58,426 nt of DNA from positions 1 to 58,426 of IMG/VR virus record IMGVR_UViG_3300046012_001130. The stretch is one strand, 5' to 3'. Of this stretch, positions 39,916-46,888 are shown one piece after another (position 1 is the stretch's first letter; every line of letters starts with the position of its first letter). The notes under the pieces are model-generated. The model had not been told where the DNA came from. It made no database searches and worked only from the letters and a program-made list of their open reading frames with translations. The translations under genes and the position numbers were made by a program. This DNA is from a virus.

Positions 39916-40374
39916 CTAAAACGGAATGTCGTCGTCGATTGGCGGCCCGCGGTCAGCGACCGCGGCTACAGGCTCACGCGTCTGCGTGGTGCCGTAGGAA
40001 TCTTCGGAGGGCGCCGGGGCGCGGTCGGCGCGATCGAGCAACGTGAGCTCGCCACGGAAGGCTGCCAGCACGCATTCAGTGACTTGTTTCTCGACGCCGT
40101 CGCGTCCCTTGTATTTGCGGGTTTTCGATTGGCCGACGACCCAGGCCTTGGAGCCTTTTTTCAGATATTGTTCGGCGACGCCGGCGAGCGTTTCGTCGAA
40201 GATGACGACGCGATGCCATTCGGTGCGCTCCTTGCGCTCGCCCGTCGCCTTGTCGCGCCAGCTTTCCGATGTCGCCAGCGAGAACGAGACGATCTTCTTG
40301 CCGTCGGCGGTTTTATGAACATCAGGATTCTGGCCGAGATGGCCGATCAGCATGAGTTTGTTGAGACCGCTCAT
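39916..40374 (-). CDS. ssb: Single-stranded DNA-binding protein
   Basis: A 152-residue SSB. OB-fold core (NKLMLIGHLGQNPDVHKTADGKKIVSFSLATSESW, WHRVVIFDETLAGVAEQYLKKGSKAWVVG), a short linker, and the acidic tip DDDIPF that recruits replication proteins. The linker codons contain one of two near-identical palindromic repeats (39947-39972). Confidence 0.96.
   Translation of the reverse strand: MSGLNKLMLIGHLGQNPDVHKTADGKKIVSFSLATSESWRDKATGERKERTEWHRVVIFDETLAGVAEQYLKKGSKAWVVGQSKTRKYKGRDGVEKQVTECVLAAFRGELTLLDRADRAPAPSEDSYGTTQTREPVAAVADRGPPIDDDIPF
39947..39972 (+). repeat. REP-like palindrome, copy 1 (inside ssb)
   Basis: ccgcggtc-agc-gaccgcgg followed by ctacagg: an 8-bp perfect stem plus a short tail. 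The same 26 bp recurs at 49053-49078 with one mismatch, inside an unrelated gene. Confidence 0.75.
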
Positions 40375-40571
40375 GCCGGCGCTTTCGGATCGAGCATGGC
40401 GCCGAGGCCGCCGATCAGTTTCGTCGCCGACAACAGGATCGATTCAAGTTCCGTGTTTCTCGCCTCGGCGGTGCGGGCGCGCTCGAGCAGCGCGTTGTTG
40501 CTGGCGAGAAGGTCGTCGATTCGTCGGCGGAGCCGCGCCATTTCGTATATCTGGGCATCGTCGCGGGTCAT
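40371..40571 (-). CDS. Small coiled-coil protein
   Basis: 66 residues, almost entirely a heptad-like helix: AQIYEMARLRRRIDDLLASNNALLERARTAEARNTELE. It overlaps ssb and the upstream gene by 4 nt each. Function unknown. Confidence 0.62.
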   Translation of the reverse strand: MTRDDAQIYEMARLRRRIDDLLASNNALLERARTAEARNTELESILLSATKLIGGLGAMLDPKAPA

Positions 40572-41119
40572 GCGTGCCCCATCGGGGGCCTGTGGATTGG
40601 ATCGGTCTCGAGTTTGCGGAAATGCGCTGTCATTGCGAGAATGCGCTGCCAGACGGTTTCGAGATCGGCCTGATCGTCGGCGCGGCTTAGGACTTCGGCC
40701 ATTATCTGGACCAGCGCCTCGACGGCGGCCTCGGATTCCTCCTGGCCAACAGGGCCGCCGCGGTCGATTGCGGCATCGCCATAAAGTGCGCGAGCGACAC
40801 GGCAGGTGATGCATGTGCAAGGAACCGCGGGTGCCTCGCCGCCGGCCTTGGCATCCTTGCCGCGCCGGCGCTCGAAGATTGTCGAGACCGTTTGATGGGC
40901 GAATGCCTCGGCGGCGGAATCCTCGGGAGTCTTTCCGCTAACGGCCCCGAAGGCGCCGGCGGCCTTGAAGATGCACGTGAGCGCGGCGGTAAAAACGACG
41001 GCGAGATAATCCTCGGTGCTGCGCCCGAGCTGCGAGACAGAGTCCACTGCCTTCGAAACGCGCTCCTCGACGAGACGCGATAGGTCGATCATCACGTGGT
41101 CGGCGAGTTTTTCGCTCAT
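40568..41119 (-). CDS. Hypothetical protein of the left operon
   Basis: A 183-residue helical protein with a Cys pair (CTCITCRVARALYGDAAIDRGG). N-terminus: LADHVMIDLSRLVEERVSKAVDSVSQLG. Coupled to both neighbours (4-nt overlaps). No recognised family. Confidence 0.65.
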   Translation of the reverse strand: MSEKLADHVMIDLSRLVEERVSKAVDSVSQLGRSTEDYLAVVFTAALTCIFKAAGAFGAVSGKTPEDSAAEAFAHQTVSTIFERRRGKDAKAGGEAPAVPCTCITCRVARALYGDAAIDRGGPVGQEESEAAVEALVQIMAEVLSRADDQADLETVWQRILAMTAHFRKLETDPIHRPPMGHA

Positions 41120-43011
41120 TCCGCGGCCTCGCTGGCGGCGAGAATTGCTTCGTCGGCCTCGATTGCATCGAGCATGGCCTCGGCGAGCGTTGGGCCGGGG
41201 GCCGCTGCGACAGGGGCCTCGGGGCCGGCCGGCAGATCAGCCCAGCGAGCGAAGGGCTGTGGCAGCCATTGGCGATCGCGGGCGAGCGTCGCGGCCGCCT
41301 CGGCCGCTGCTTCGCGCTTCAGCTTCTTTGCGGCGATGCCGGCGGCCTGGCCGTCCATCGCCTCGATGGCGGCCACGGAGGCCGCCTTGGCGGCAAGGCC
41401 AAAATAAAGGCTTGGGTCGAAGTGCTGGAGCAGATCGGCGCCGAGCGCACCGGCGCGGGCCTGGATCCCGGCAGCGAGCGGATCGATCTCGCTCATCGAT
41501 GTCGCGCCGGCCGGATAGATCGAGGCGGCGATCAATTCTCCGAAGGCCGCAACGAGATCGACGAGCGGCACCGCGCCTGTGATCGCCAGGGCGGTCTTGA
41601 ACCGGTAAGGGCGCATCGAAAAAAGGCGCGCGAGCAATTCGTTGCTTGTGCCGGAAAGATCGGTCTGCGTGGAATCGAGGAGCACGAAGCCGCGGGAATC
41701 ATAGTCCCTCTTGACGAGCGCGGCGATCGCGATCGCCAGTGCGATGTCAGGACGCGCCATGATGGCGCTGCGGAAGGCCTTGGTGGCGACCTCGTCGAGC
41801 ATCTGGCGGAGGTTTTTGCCGGGCTCTTCGGGGGCCTCCGGCTCCGCCTTCGGCGTTTTGCCAGAGCTGGTTGGGGCGCTGACGCGGTCCCCGATATCGC
41901 CCGCAGGCTCGCGCGAAACGAAGGCCGCCTTGCGTTGCAGGCCGCGCTCGATCGAGAGGCGGCCGTCCTGGATGGTGGCGCAGATGCCGAGGATGGCGCG
42001 CGCCGTCTGCGGTATGGCCCGCAAGATTGCTTTGGCCTCGATTACATCCAGCCGCGCGTCGATCGCGGCGGCGCGTGCGTCATCATCGTTGTCTTCCGCT
42101 TCGGCGCGGAGGGTGGCGCGCTCGCTGTCCTCGTCTTCGAGATAATCCGGTTCGAATTGCGATTGTTGATAATCGCGCCGCTCGGCCTGCGGCACGACAA
42201 AGCCCCAGCCTTCCTCGAAAGCCGCATCGCCAGCTTCACGCGCTAGCTTTTCGAGTGCGAGCTTTTTGGCAAGCGTGCCGTCGAGCCAGACGATCTCTTC
42301 GGCAAAGAGCGAATCCTCGATACGACCACCGGCGGCGAGATAATCGGCATCGCCGACGTAGAGCGCCTCGTCGTCATTCGCCGCGATCCAATCGGCGATC
42401 AGCGCCTTGCGTACTGAATAGTCTGCGTTTTGGAGGTTCCTGGCCTTCAGCGAGTCAAACACGGCGATCTGCGCTTCGTGCGTCTCGCCGGTCGCATAGG
42501 CTTCGGCCGCTTCGGCGTCGATGACGCCGGCGCGCCAGGCTGCGCGCAGCGCCGGCGCCAGGCGCGCGAGTTTGAGGGCGCGACGGACGCGTCTCGGTGT
42601 GGTGCCGAAGGCGGTGGCGATCGCCGCAATATCGCGGCCCGATGCCTCGAGATCCGCGAAGGCCTCATATTCGGCGACGGGATGCAAATCGGCCCGCATG
42701 ACATTCAGCGCCAGCGCCGTCTCGCGCATGACGTCCTCGGCGCCGTCGGCGCAGATCTCGATCGGCACGCGGCGGCTGCCATCGGGAGAGAGCTGCCGCA
42801 GCGCCAGGTAACGGCGGCGACCGTCGAGCACGCGATAACCCTCGCCGGTCATCTCCTCGCAGAGCAGCGGCTGCAGCAGGCCGGAAGCCCCGATCGAGGC
42901 GGCGAGCGCGTCGATGCCGTCATCGGCCGGCTCGCCGAAGCGCGGATTATAAGGCGAGATGCCCTCGATGGCGGAGAGCGCGACGGTGGCGCGGACCGGA
43001 TTCAGCATCAT
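41116..43011 (-). CDS. Large ParB/RepB/Spo0J-like protein
   Basis: A 631-residue protein. The ParB N-terminal fold spans about residues 12-115 (ISPYNPRFGEP, GLLQPLLCEE, GYRVLDGRRRYLALRQL), followed by RADLHPVAEYEAFADLEASGRDIAAIATAFGTTPRRVRRAL, the KorB-like HTH. The long C-terminal half is acidic then Ala-rich and unlike ParB. No ParA is encoded nearby, so DNA binding or nuclease/regulator activity is more likely than partition. Confidence 0.88.
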   Translation of the reverse strand: MMLNPVRATVALSAIEGISPYNPRFGEPADDGIDALAASIGASGLLQPLLCEEMTGEGYRVLDGRRRYLALRQLSPDGSRRVPIEICADGAEDVMRETALALNVMRADLHPVAEYEAFADLEASGRDIAAIATAFGTTPRRVRRALKLARLAPALRAAWRAGVIDAEAAEAYATGETHEAQIAVFDSLKARNLQNADYSVRKALIADWIAANDDEALYVGDADYLAAGGRIEDSLFAEEIVWLDGTLAKKLALEKLAREAGDAAFEEGWGFVVPQAERRDYQQSQFEPDYLEDEDSERATLRAEAEDNDDDARAAAIDARLDVIEAKAILRAIPQTARAILGICATIQDGRLSIERGLQRKAAFVSREPAGDIGDRVSAPTSSGKTPKAEPEAPEEPGKNLRQMLDEVATKAFRSAIMARPDIALAIAIAALVKRDYDSRGFVLLDSTQTDLSGTSNELLARLFSMRPYRFKTALAITGAVPLVDLVAAFGELIAASIYPAGATSMSEIDPLAAGIQARAGALGADLLQHFDPSLYFGLAAKAASVAAIEAMDGQAAGIAAKKLKREAAAEAAATLARDRQWLPQPFARWADLPAGPEAPVAAAPGPTLAEAMLDAIEADEAILAASEAAE

Positions 43012-43250
43012 AAAAGCCAGCCTTTCGCGGCGGAGGGAAGTTCACCTGGTTGCTCTCGCCTAAGCGGGGCATAGCTTTCGTCGTCGGCCGCCCGCTCGAA
43101 TTCGGCGAGATCCACGGTGCGGTTCGGCCGGCCTCGCGCCACGGCGCCCACAGCCAGGCCGAGCGCGAAGCCGAACAGGCCGGCGAGAAGCATCGAGCCG
43201 AAGACGCCGGCGGAGGTGGCGACGAGCGGCGCGCTGTCGGGGTGAATCAT
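43008..43250 (-). CDS. Small glycine-zipper membrane protein
   Basis: 80 residues. A transmembrane helix (GVFGSMLLAGLFGFALGLAVGAVA) with GxxxG-like spacing is followed by a charged cytoplasmic tail (RTVDLAEFERAADDESY). Overlaps both neighbours by 4 nt. Early-expressed membrane proteins may serve superinfection exclusion, but this is unproven. Confidence 0.65.
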   Translation of the reverse strand: MIHPDSAPLVATSAGVFGSMLLAGLFGFALGLAVGAVARGRPNRTVDLAEFERAADDESYAPLRREQPGELPSAAKGWLL

Positions 43251-43471
43251 GCCGCCGCCTCGAGGTTGAGGCCGTAGGAGCGGCCGATCATGACGATCGC
43301 GGCGTGCAGCGAGGCTTCCTCCTGCCAGAGGGCGATCTCGGCGGCGCTGAAGCCGGCCGCCGACAGCAGGCGCTCAGTGTTCTCGTAAGGCGGCGCGGCG
43401 AGGATCGCCCGCGTCATCGAGGCGGCGACCGGCTCGGCCAAATCGTTGCTGTGAGACGTGCGGCCTGTCAT
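43247..43471 (-). CDS. Hypothetical protein of the left operon
   Basis: About 74 residues (TGRTSHSNDLAEPVAASMTRAILAAPPYENTERLLSAAGFSAAEI). The start is uncertain: ATG at 43471, or ATG at 43507 overlapping the upstream gene. Soluble and helical, no motif. Confidence 0.55.
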   Translation of the reverse strand: MTGRTSHSNDLAEPVAASMTRAILAAPPYENTERLLSAAGFSAAEIALWQEEASLHAAIVMIGRSYGLNLEAAA

Positions 43472-43481
43472 CGGGACGCGG

Positions 43482-43820
43482 TCACGCGGCGAATGCCTGG
43501 AAGACATCGGCCGCGGCGCCGATGCGGGCCAGGGCGCGGCGCGGTTCGAGGGCTTGCGCGGCCGCGGCGCGCTCGGCGCGATAGGAGGCCATTAGCGCCT
43601 CGATCTTCGCGGCCTCGGCGGCGGCGCCAGCGCCGAAGGCGAGGACTTCGTGGGGAAGAAAGCCTGAATCGGCGAGCGTCTGCGCCGCCGACCGGGCGCC
43701 GCGATGCAGCAGCACGCCGACCATGTCGGCGGCGATGCGGGTCGCGCCGGCGTTTTCAGGCGCGGTGCGGGGGATGATGATGGCGCGGGCGGAAGCGTTG
43801 GCGCGAGACGGTGTGTCCAT
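43482..43820 (-). CDS. First gene of the leftward early operon
   Basis: 112 residues, helical: ARAIIIPRTAPENAGATRIAADMVGVLLHRGARSAAQTLADSGFLP then an Ala-rich C-terminus. ggggagg precedes the ATG. It is the first gene behind the left operator region, a place where lambdoid phages encode regulators. No HTH is visible. Confidence 0.65.
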   Translation of the reverse strand: MDTPSRANASARAIIIPRTAPENAGATRIAADMVGVLLHRGARSAAQTLADSGFLPHEVLAFGAGAAAEAAKIEALMASYRAERAAAAQALEPRRALARIGAAADVFQAFAA

Positions 43821-43850
43821 AAGTGAAACGCCTCCCCTGACGCGGCGGCT

Positions 43851-43866
43851 TGTTGCATAATGCACC
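43851..43866. promoter_or_regulatory. Left operator-like palindrome
   Basis: tgttgcataatgcacc; reversed it reads ggtgcattatgcaaca. The core tgcat-t-atgca is a perfect 11-bp palindrome with a central base. 13 of 14 bases (tgcRttatgcaaca) recur at 45295-45308 in front of the Cro-like gene. It lies 30 bp upstream of the leftward operon, the position of a left operator. Confidence 0.6.
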
Positions 43867-43883
43867 AAATCCGTCGCTTTATT

Positions 43884-43907
43884 CGCTTAGATGCAATAAA
43901 CTAAGCG
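43884..43907. repeat. Inverted repeat in the left control region
   Basis: cgcttag/ctaagcg arms of 7 bp around atgcaataaa. Related half-sites (gcgcaataaa) follow at about 43912. This A+T-rich interval between divergent genes probably holds the left promoters; no clear -35/-10 pair was fixed. Confidence 0.5.
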
Positions 43908-44026
43908 CAGCAGCGCAATAAAGTCAATGCGCAACGCAACGATACCGGGGCGCTCTGCGCCAGTCAGGATTGACCGTTTGGCGTGTGGGGAGTGCGATGG
44001 AGGGGGCTCAGTTGGCGGGGGAGGCG

Positions 44027-44533
44027 ATGAAACGCTCGAGGGCGATTTACTCGATTGCAGCGGCATGCGCGCTTTCGGGATGCGCTGCGGCGCCTTACAC
44101 GCTGACGGAAGCCTTTTCCGCAGCCGACTTTGCGCCCTATGCCGGGGCGGGACCGGCCACACTCTCGGGGCAGGCGTTCTTAACGACGCAGACTGACGAA
44201 GTGAAGACCTGTGCCGGCAACAAGGTGTTGCTGGTCCCCAGCACTGCCTATGACGAGGAAGCCATCTCGCACTCCGACGGATTGGCGTTGGATAGCCTGA
44301 GTCCGGGGGCGAAGGCGTTCATCCGGACGGGTATCTGCGACGCCGGAGGCAATTTCTCGTTCGCATTCATCCCGACCGGAAGGTGGTACGTCCTCACCCA
44401 GGTCGCCTGGGTGGCTCCGGTGAATCAGTACGTGGGGTTAAATCAGGGCGGCCGGATGGTGGAGGAGGTGACGGTCGGTTCGGGACAGAACCGCGTCATT
44501 CTTGCCGGAGATGCCCTCAACCGAAAGGTGTAG
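44027..44533 (+). CDS. Lipoprotein (moron candidate) in the immunity region
   Basis: A 168-residue lipoprotein: signal MKRSRAIYSIAAACALSGC (lipobox ALSGC, Cys19), then a transthyretin/carboxypeptidase-regulatory-like beta domain (GNFSFAFIPTGRWYVLTQVAWVAP; GGRMVEEVTVGSGQNRVIL). The start at 44027 gives a normal signal length; ATG 43997 is possible. It converges on the repressor, stops 9 bp apart. Likely expressed in lysogens and displayed on the outer membrane; it occupies the position of rexAB in lambda. Confidence 0.68.
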   Translation: MKRSRAIYSIAAACALSGCAAAPYTLTEAFSAADFAPYAGAGPATLSGQAFLTTQTDEVKTCAGNKVLLVPSTAYDEEAISHSDGLALDSLSPGAKAFIRTGICDAGGNFSFAFIPTGRWYVLTQVAWVAPVNQYVGLNQGGRMVEEVTVGSGQNRVILAGDALNRKV

Positions 44534-44542
44534 GCGCCCTTG

Positions 44543-45175
44543 TCAGTCCCTACGGCGTCGCAAGCTCATCGTGACGATGCCCATGATCGTCACCGAATCG
44601 TCGAGTAGAATGGGCGCCCCTAATGCCGGGTCGAGCGTTCGCGCTATGAGGAACGGCGGCGCGTACTTGCGAATCAGCGTCTCCTCGCCCCCTCGATTGT
44701 CTGGACGGTTGAATACCACGATGTCGTCTTTGCGAGGCGCTCGCAGCCTCATGTCGCAACGAACAATATCCCCAGGAATATAGCCGTCGAGTTCGAGCGC
44801 CCGCGTCGTCAAAACGCGGTCGAAGACGTTCAGGTCGTCTTCTTTCGCTGGCCACTGCGCTGCGTTTTGTAGCGGCGCGACTTCCGGCTCCCGCAGTGCA
44901 CCAGGGCCGGAAGCCGTCGCTGACGGAACAGACCATCCCTGTTCCGAAGCGATCGGATTCTCAACCCCGAATGCCTGAGCAATCTTCTGTAAAGATCCGA
45001 GATCGGGCGCCGCCGTGCCATCCGCCCTTAGCCACCGATACACGGTGGACGGATTGATTTTGGCGCGGCGAGCAATCCCCGTGACTTTGAGGCCATTCGC
45101 GCGCATCAGTCCATTAACGAAGGTTTGCACACGTTCGCGGGTGCTATCGCGTTGAGAGGACACTGATTTTGCCAC
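44543..45175 (-). CDS. CI-type repressor, LexA/S24-like without the usual Ser
   Basis: About 210 residues from GTG 45175 (TTG at 45232 also possible). HTH near the start: NGLKVTGIARRAKINPSTVYRWLRADG. The C-terminal domain follows the LexA/S24 layout (ELDGYIPGDIVRCDM, DDIVVFNRPD, EETLIRKYAPPF), but the position of the nucleophile in the usual SM.P motif reads DGYIP, without Ser. It likely dimerises but cannot self-cleave. It is flanked by matching operator-like palindromes, leftward transcribed. Confidence 0.85.
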   Translation of the reverse strand: MAKSVSSQRDSTRERVQTFVNGLMRANGLKVTGIARRAKINPSTVYRWLRADGTAAPDLGSLQKIAQAFGVENPIASEQGWSVPSATASGPGALREPEVAPLQNAAQWPAKEDDLNVFDRVLTTRALELDGYIPGDIVRCDMRLRAPRKDDIVVFNRPDNRGGEETLIRKYAPPFLIARTLDPALGAPILLDDSVTIMGIVTMSLRRRRD

Positions 45176-45264
45176 GTGCGCCGTCACTCGGAGGGCGGTC
45201 CGCGACCGCTGATCGGCGCTAATCTGCAACAAGACGCAGCACTCTCACGGCCGCAACTGGGCCA

Positions 45265-45308
45265 TTGACACCGGAAAGAATGCACCTAATCCTTTGCGTT
45301 ATGCAACA
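45265..45308. promoter_or_regulatory. Right control region: TTGACA and operator-like palindrome
   Basis: ttgaca at 45265-45270 is a consensus -35; the -10 is weak. tttgcgttatgcaaca (45293-45308) matches the left palindrome at 13 of 14 core bases and overlaps the Cro-like start codon, leaving no ribosome-binding site. A transcript starting about 30 bp after ttgaca would be leaderless. Confidence 0.5.
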
Positions 45309-45534
45309 TCTGATTCGCATCAACGCCATTGAGGCCAGGGCGCACGAGCTCAAAACGACCTTGTCGGGCCTCTGCCGGCGGGCAGGCGTCGTGCCATCGA
45401 CAGTGCTGCGCTGGCGAAGCGGCGCGGTCGACCCCGGCATTCTGCTTTTTGAAGAGGTGGCCGGAAGGCTCGAGGCCGAACTCGACAAGGTCCGCAAGGA
45501 ACTGGCCGAAGCCATCAAGGAGAGCGCGGCGTGA
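45301..45534 (+). CDS. Small HTH protein, Cro-like
   Basis: 77 residues. HTH: LKTTLSGLCRRAGVVPSTVLRWRSGAVDPG, then a dimerisation-type helix (RLEAELDKVRKELAEAIK). Divergent from the repressor and first gene of the rightward operon, the place of cro. The ATG at 45301 has no ribosome-binding site; a TTG at 45265 would be inside the -35 box. Confidence 0.72.
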   Translation: MQHLIRINAIEARAHELKTTLSGLCRRAGVVPSTVLRWRSGAVDPGILLFEEVAGRLEAELDKVRKELAEAIKESAA

Positions 45535-45608
45535 GCGAGGAAGCGCTCGATATATTGATGGCCGCAGGCGGCCGACTCTATTCGCGGGGCGGCGACGCGG
45601 CAGATGGG

Positions 45609-46100
45609 TCACCGTTCGTCGTCGGGCAAATGAAATGGCGATTGGGGCGTGTCGAAATCGAGCTCCGATTTGCACGCCAGGCATATCGCGCTCGCCATCC
45701 CGAAGGGCCGGTCGCGGACCTGCAATATCGATTTACGATCCTGCTCAAAGCACTGTGCGCAGAGGGCATGAAACGGGTCGGCGCCCTGCGCCGCTGGCTT
45801 AATCGCCCAGACGTAGATGCCGGCCGCAAAGCGATACAATTCGTAGCGCTGCTTCTCGACCGCCCATCGGCCGCGCTGTTCGAGTTCCTCGCGCATCACG
45901 CGGTTCGACTCTGCCATCGCGAGATACTCCTGGTGAATCGTCGCTACGCCGCTCGAAACCCTGAATTGAACCTCCCGGAGATTATCGACCTCGGCCCTGA
46001 TGGCTTTGGTGTCGCGAAGCCCGGCGATGGTCTTCAGGATGTCGCCGCCGGTTTTCAGCGACGTCAGGATTTCGGCGATCGTGGCTGCAATCTCGAACAT
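45609..46100 (-). CDS. Coiled-coil/zinc-finger protein of unknown function
   Basis: 163 residues. A helical N-terminal half (FEIAATIAEILTSLKTGGDILKTIAGLRDTKAIRAEVDNL; EYLAMAESNRVMREELEQRG) and a C-terminal four-Cys module (CAQCFEQDRKSI... ICLACKSEL) likely binding zinc. ATG at 46100 with gggga upstream. An aligned antisense frame on the + strand (45531-46169) is considered its shadow. It is the only minus-strand gene in the right arm. Confidence 0.72.
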   Translation of the reverse strand: MFEIAATIAEILTSLKTGGDILKTIAGLRDTKAIRAEVDNLREVQFRVSSGVATIHQEYLAMAESNRVMREELEQRGRWAVEKQRYELYRFAAGIYVWAIKPAAQGADPFHALCAQCFEQDRKSILQVRDRPFGMASAICLACKSELDFDTPQSPFHLPDDER

Positions 46101-46278
46101 CGAAGCGCTCCCCATCAGGGAAGTGATCCTAAGGGCGGCGAGGGCGGCGCGCCAATCCGGCGACGCTGAAGGTTCCCGCCGGCGTTTCCTCCCGCCGGCG
46201 GCGTGTGCGTCCGCGTTGCGTTCAAGCGTTCGTTTCAGTTTTCGACACTCTGCGTTTTCAGCACATTGGGGATGGGGC
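46101..46278. promoter_or_regulatory. Divergent intergenic region
   Basis: Separates the minus-strand zinc protein from the rightward operon. It contains an 8-bp hairpin ccgccggc/gccggcgg near 46178-46203 and the repeated gttc pair gcgttcaagcgttcg near 46222. Both neighbouring promoters should lie here; no convincing -35/-10 pair was found. Confidence 0.35.
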
Positions 46279-46590
46279 ATGGCGGAGCTTTGCGAGGACG
46301 ATCGGCTGATACTTGCCTTGCGCGAGATCGGCACGACCGAACGGCAGATCGCGGCGCGGCTTGAAATGCCGTTCGATCGGCTTCGCAGCCGGCTGGCATT
46401 CCTGCGGTCAAAGGGCCAGTTCGATGCGTCGCCGCTCGAAGGGCGCGAGGCAACGCTGCACAGGTTGAACGCGGCGCGACGCCTCATCGCCGACGTGCTT
46501 GGCCAGCGCAATGGCGGCATCGTCGTGCGCTTCGTCAATGACGCGCCGGTGTCGCTGCCGCGGCTGAAATGTCTCGAAGGTGCGGCATGA
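46279..46590 (+). CDS. HTH-type regulator (putative)
   Basis: 103 residues. AELCEDDRLILALREIGTTERQIAARLEMPFDRLRSRLAFLRSKGQF resembles a sigma region 4/GcrA-like helix-turn-helix, followed by a beta C-terminus. ATG at 46279 with gggga upstream. First gene after the divergent region; may regulate the replication operon. Confidence 0.65.
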   Translation: MAELCEDDRLILALREIGTTERQIAARLEMPFDRLRSRLAFLRSKGQFDASPLEGREATLHRLNAARRLIADVLGQRNGGIVVRFVNDAPVSLPRLKCLEGAA

Positions 46591-46620
46591 CCGGCACGCG
46601 GACCATATGGAGCGAGGACG

Positions 46621-46851
46621 ATGGAGGATCTGTGCTTTGCGTCGGTCGCCGGATCGATGGCCGGGGCGGTTATCGGCGCGCTCCTGGTGGCTCTTTGGTG
46701 GGGATGCCATCTGATCCTCGCCAGCGCCGCGCCGACAATCGATCAGCTCGAGGGGATCGTTCTCGTCTTTGCGGTGTTCGGGGCGATCGGCTTGCCGGCC
46801 TCGTTGGTGGTCGGCGACATCGTCGAAGGCCGGAAGAACCGATCATCCTGA
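46621..46851 (+). CDS. Small two-span membrane protein
   Basis: 76 residues with two hydrophobic helices (GSMAGAVIGALLVALWWGCHLILA and GIVLVFAVFGAIGLPASLVV). gcgagg precedes the ATG. An overlapping frame from 46587 is Arg-rich and rejected. Function unknown. Confidence 0.65.
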   Translation: MEDLCFASVAGSMAGAVIGALLVALWWGCHLILASAAPTIDQLEGIVLVFAVFGAIGLPASLVVGDIVEGRKNRSS

Positions 46852-46888
46852 AGGGTCTTTGCTCGTCTCGGAAGACGAGGGTTGCGGC

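Noticed and set aside
45531-46169. 212-codon plus-strand frame after the Cro-like gene
   Set aside because: Beyond 45609 it is codon-aligned antisense to a minus-strand gene with a much more protein-like sequence (coiled coil plus four Cys). Its C-terminal part is Arg/Gly-rich, typical of a shadow frame; only the first 26 codons are not accounted for.
46222-46236. Second LexA box from gttcaagcgttc near 46222
   Set aside because: The half-sites are 4, not 7, bases apart, so it does not fit the alphaproteobacterial LexA operator.
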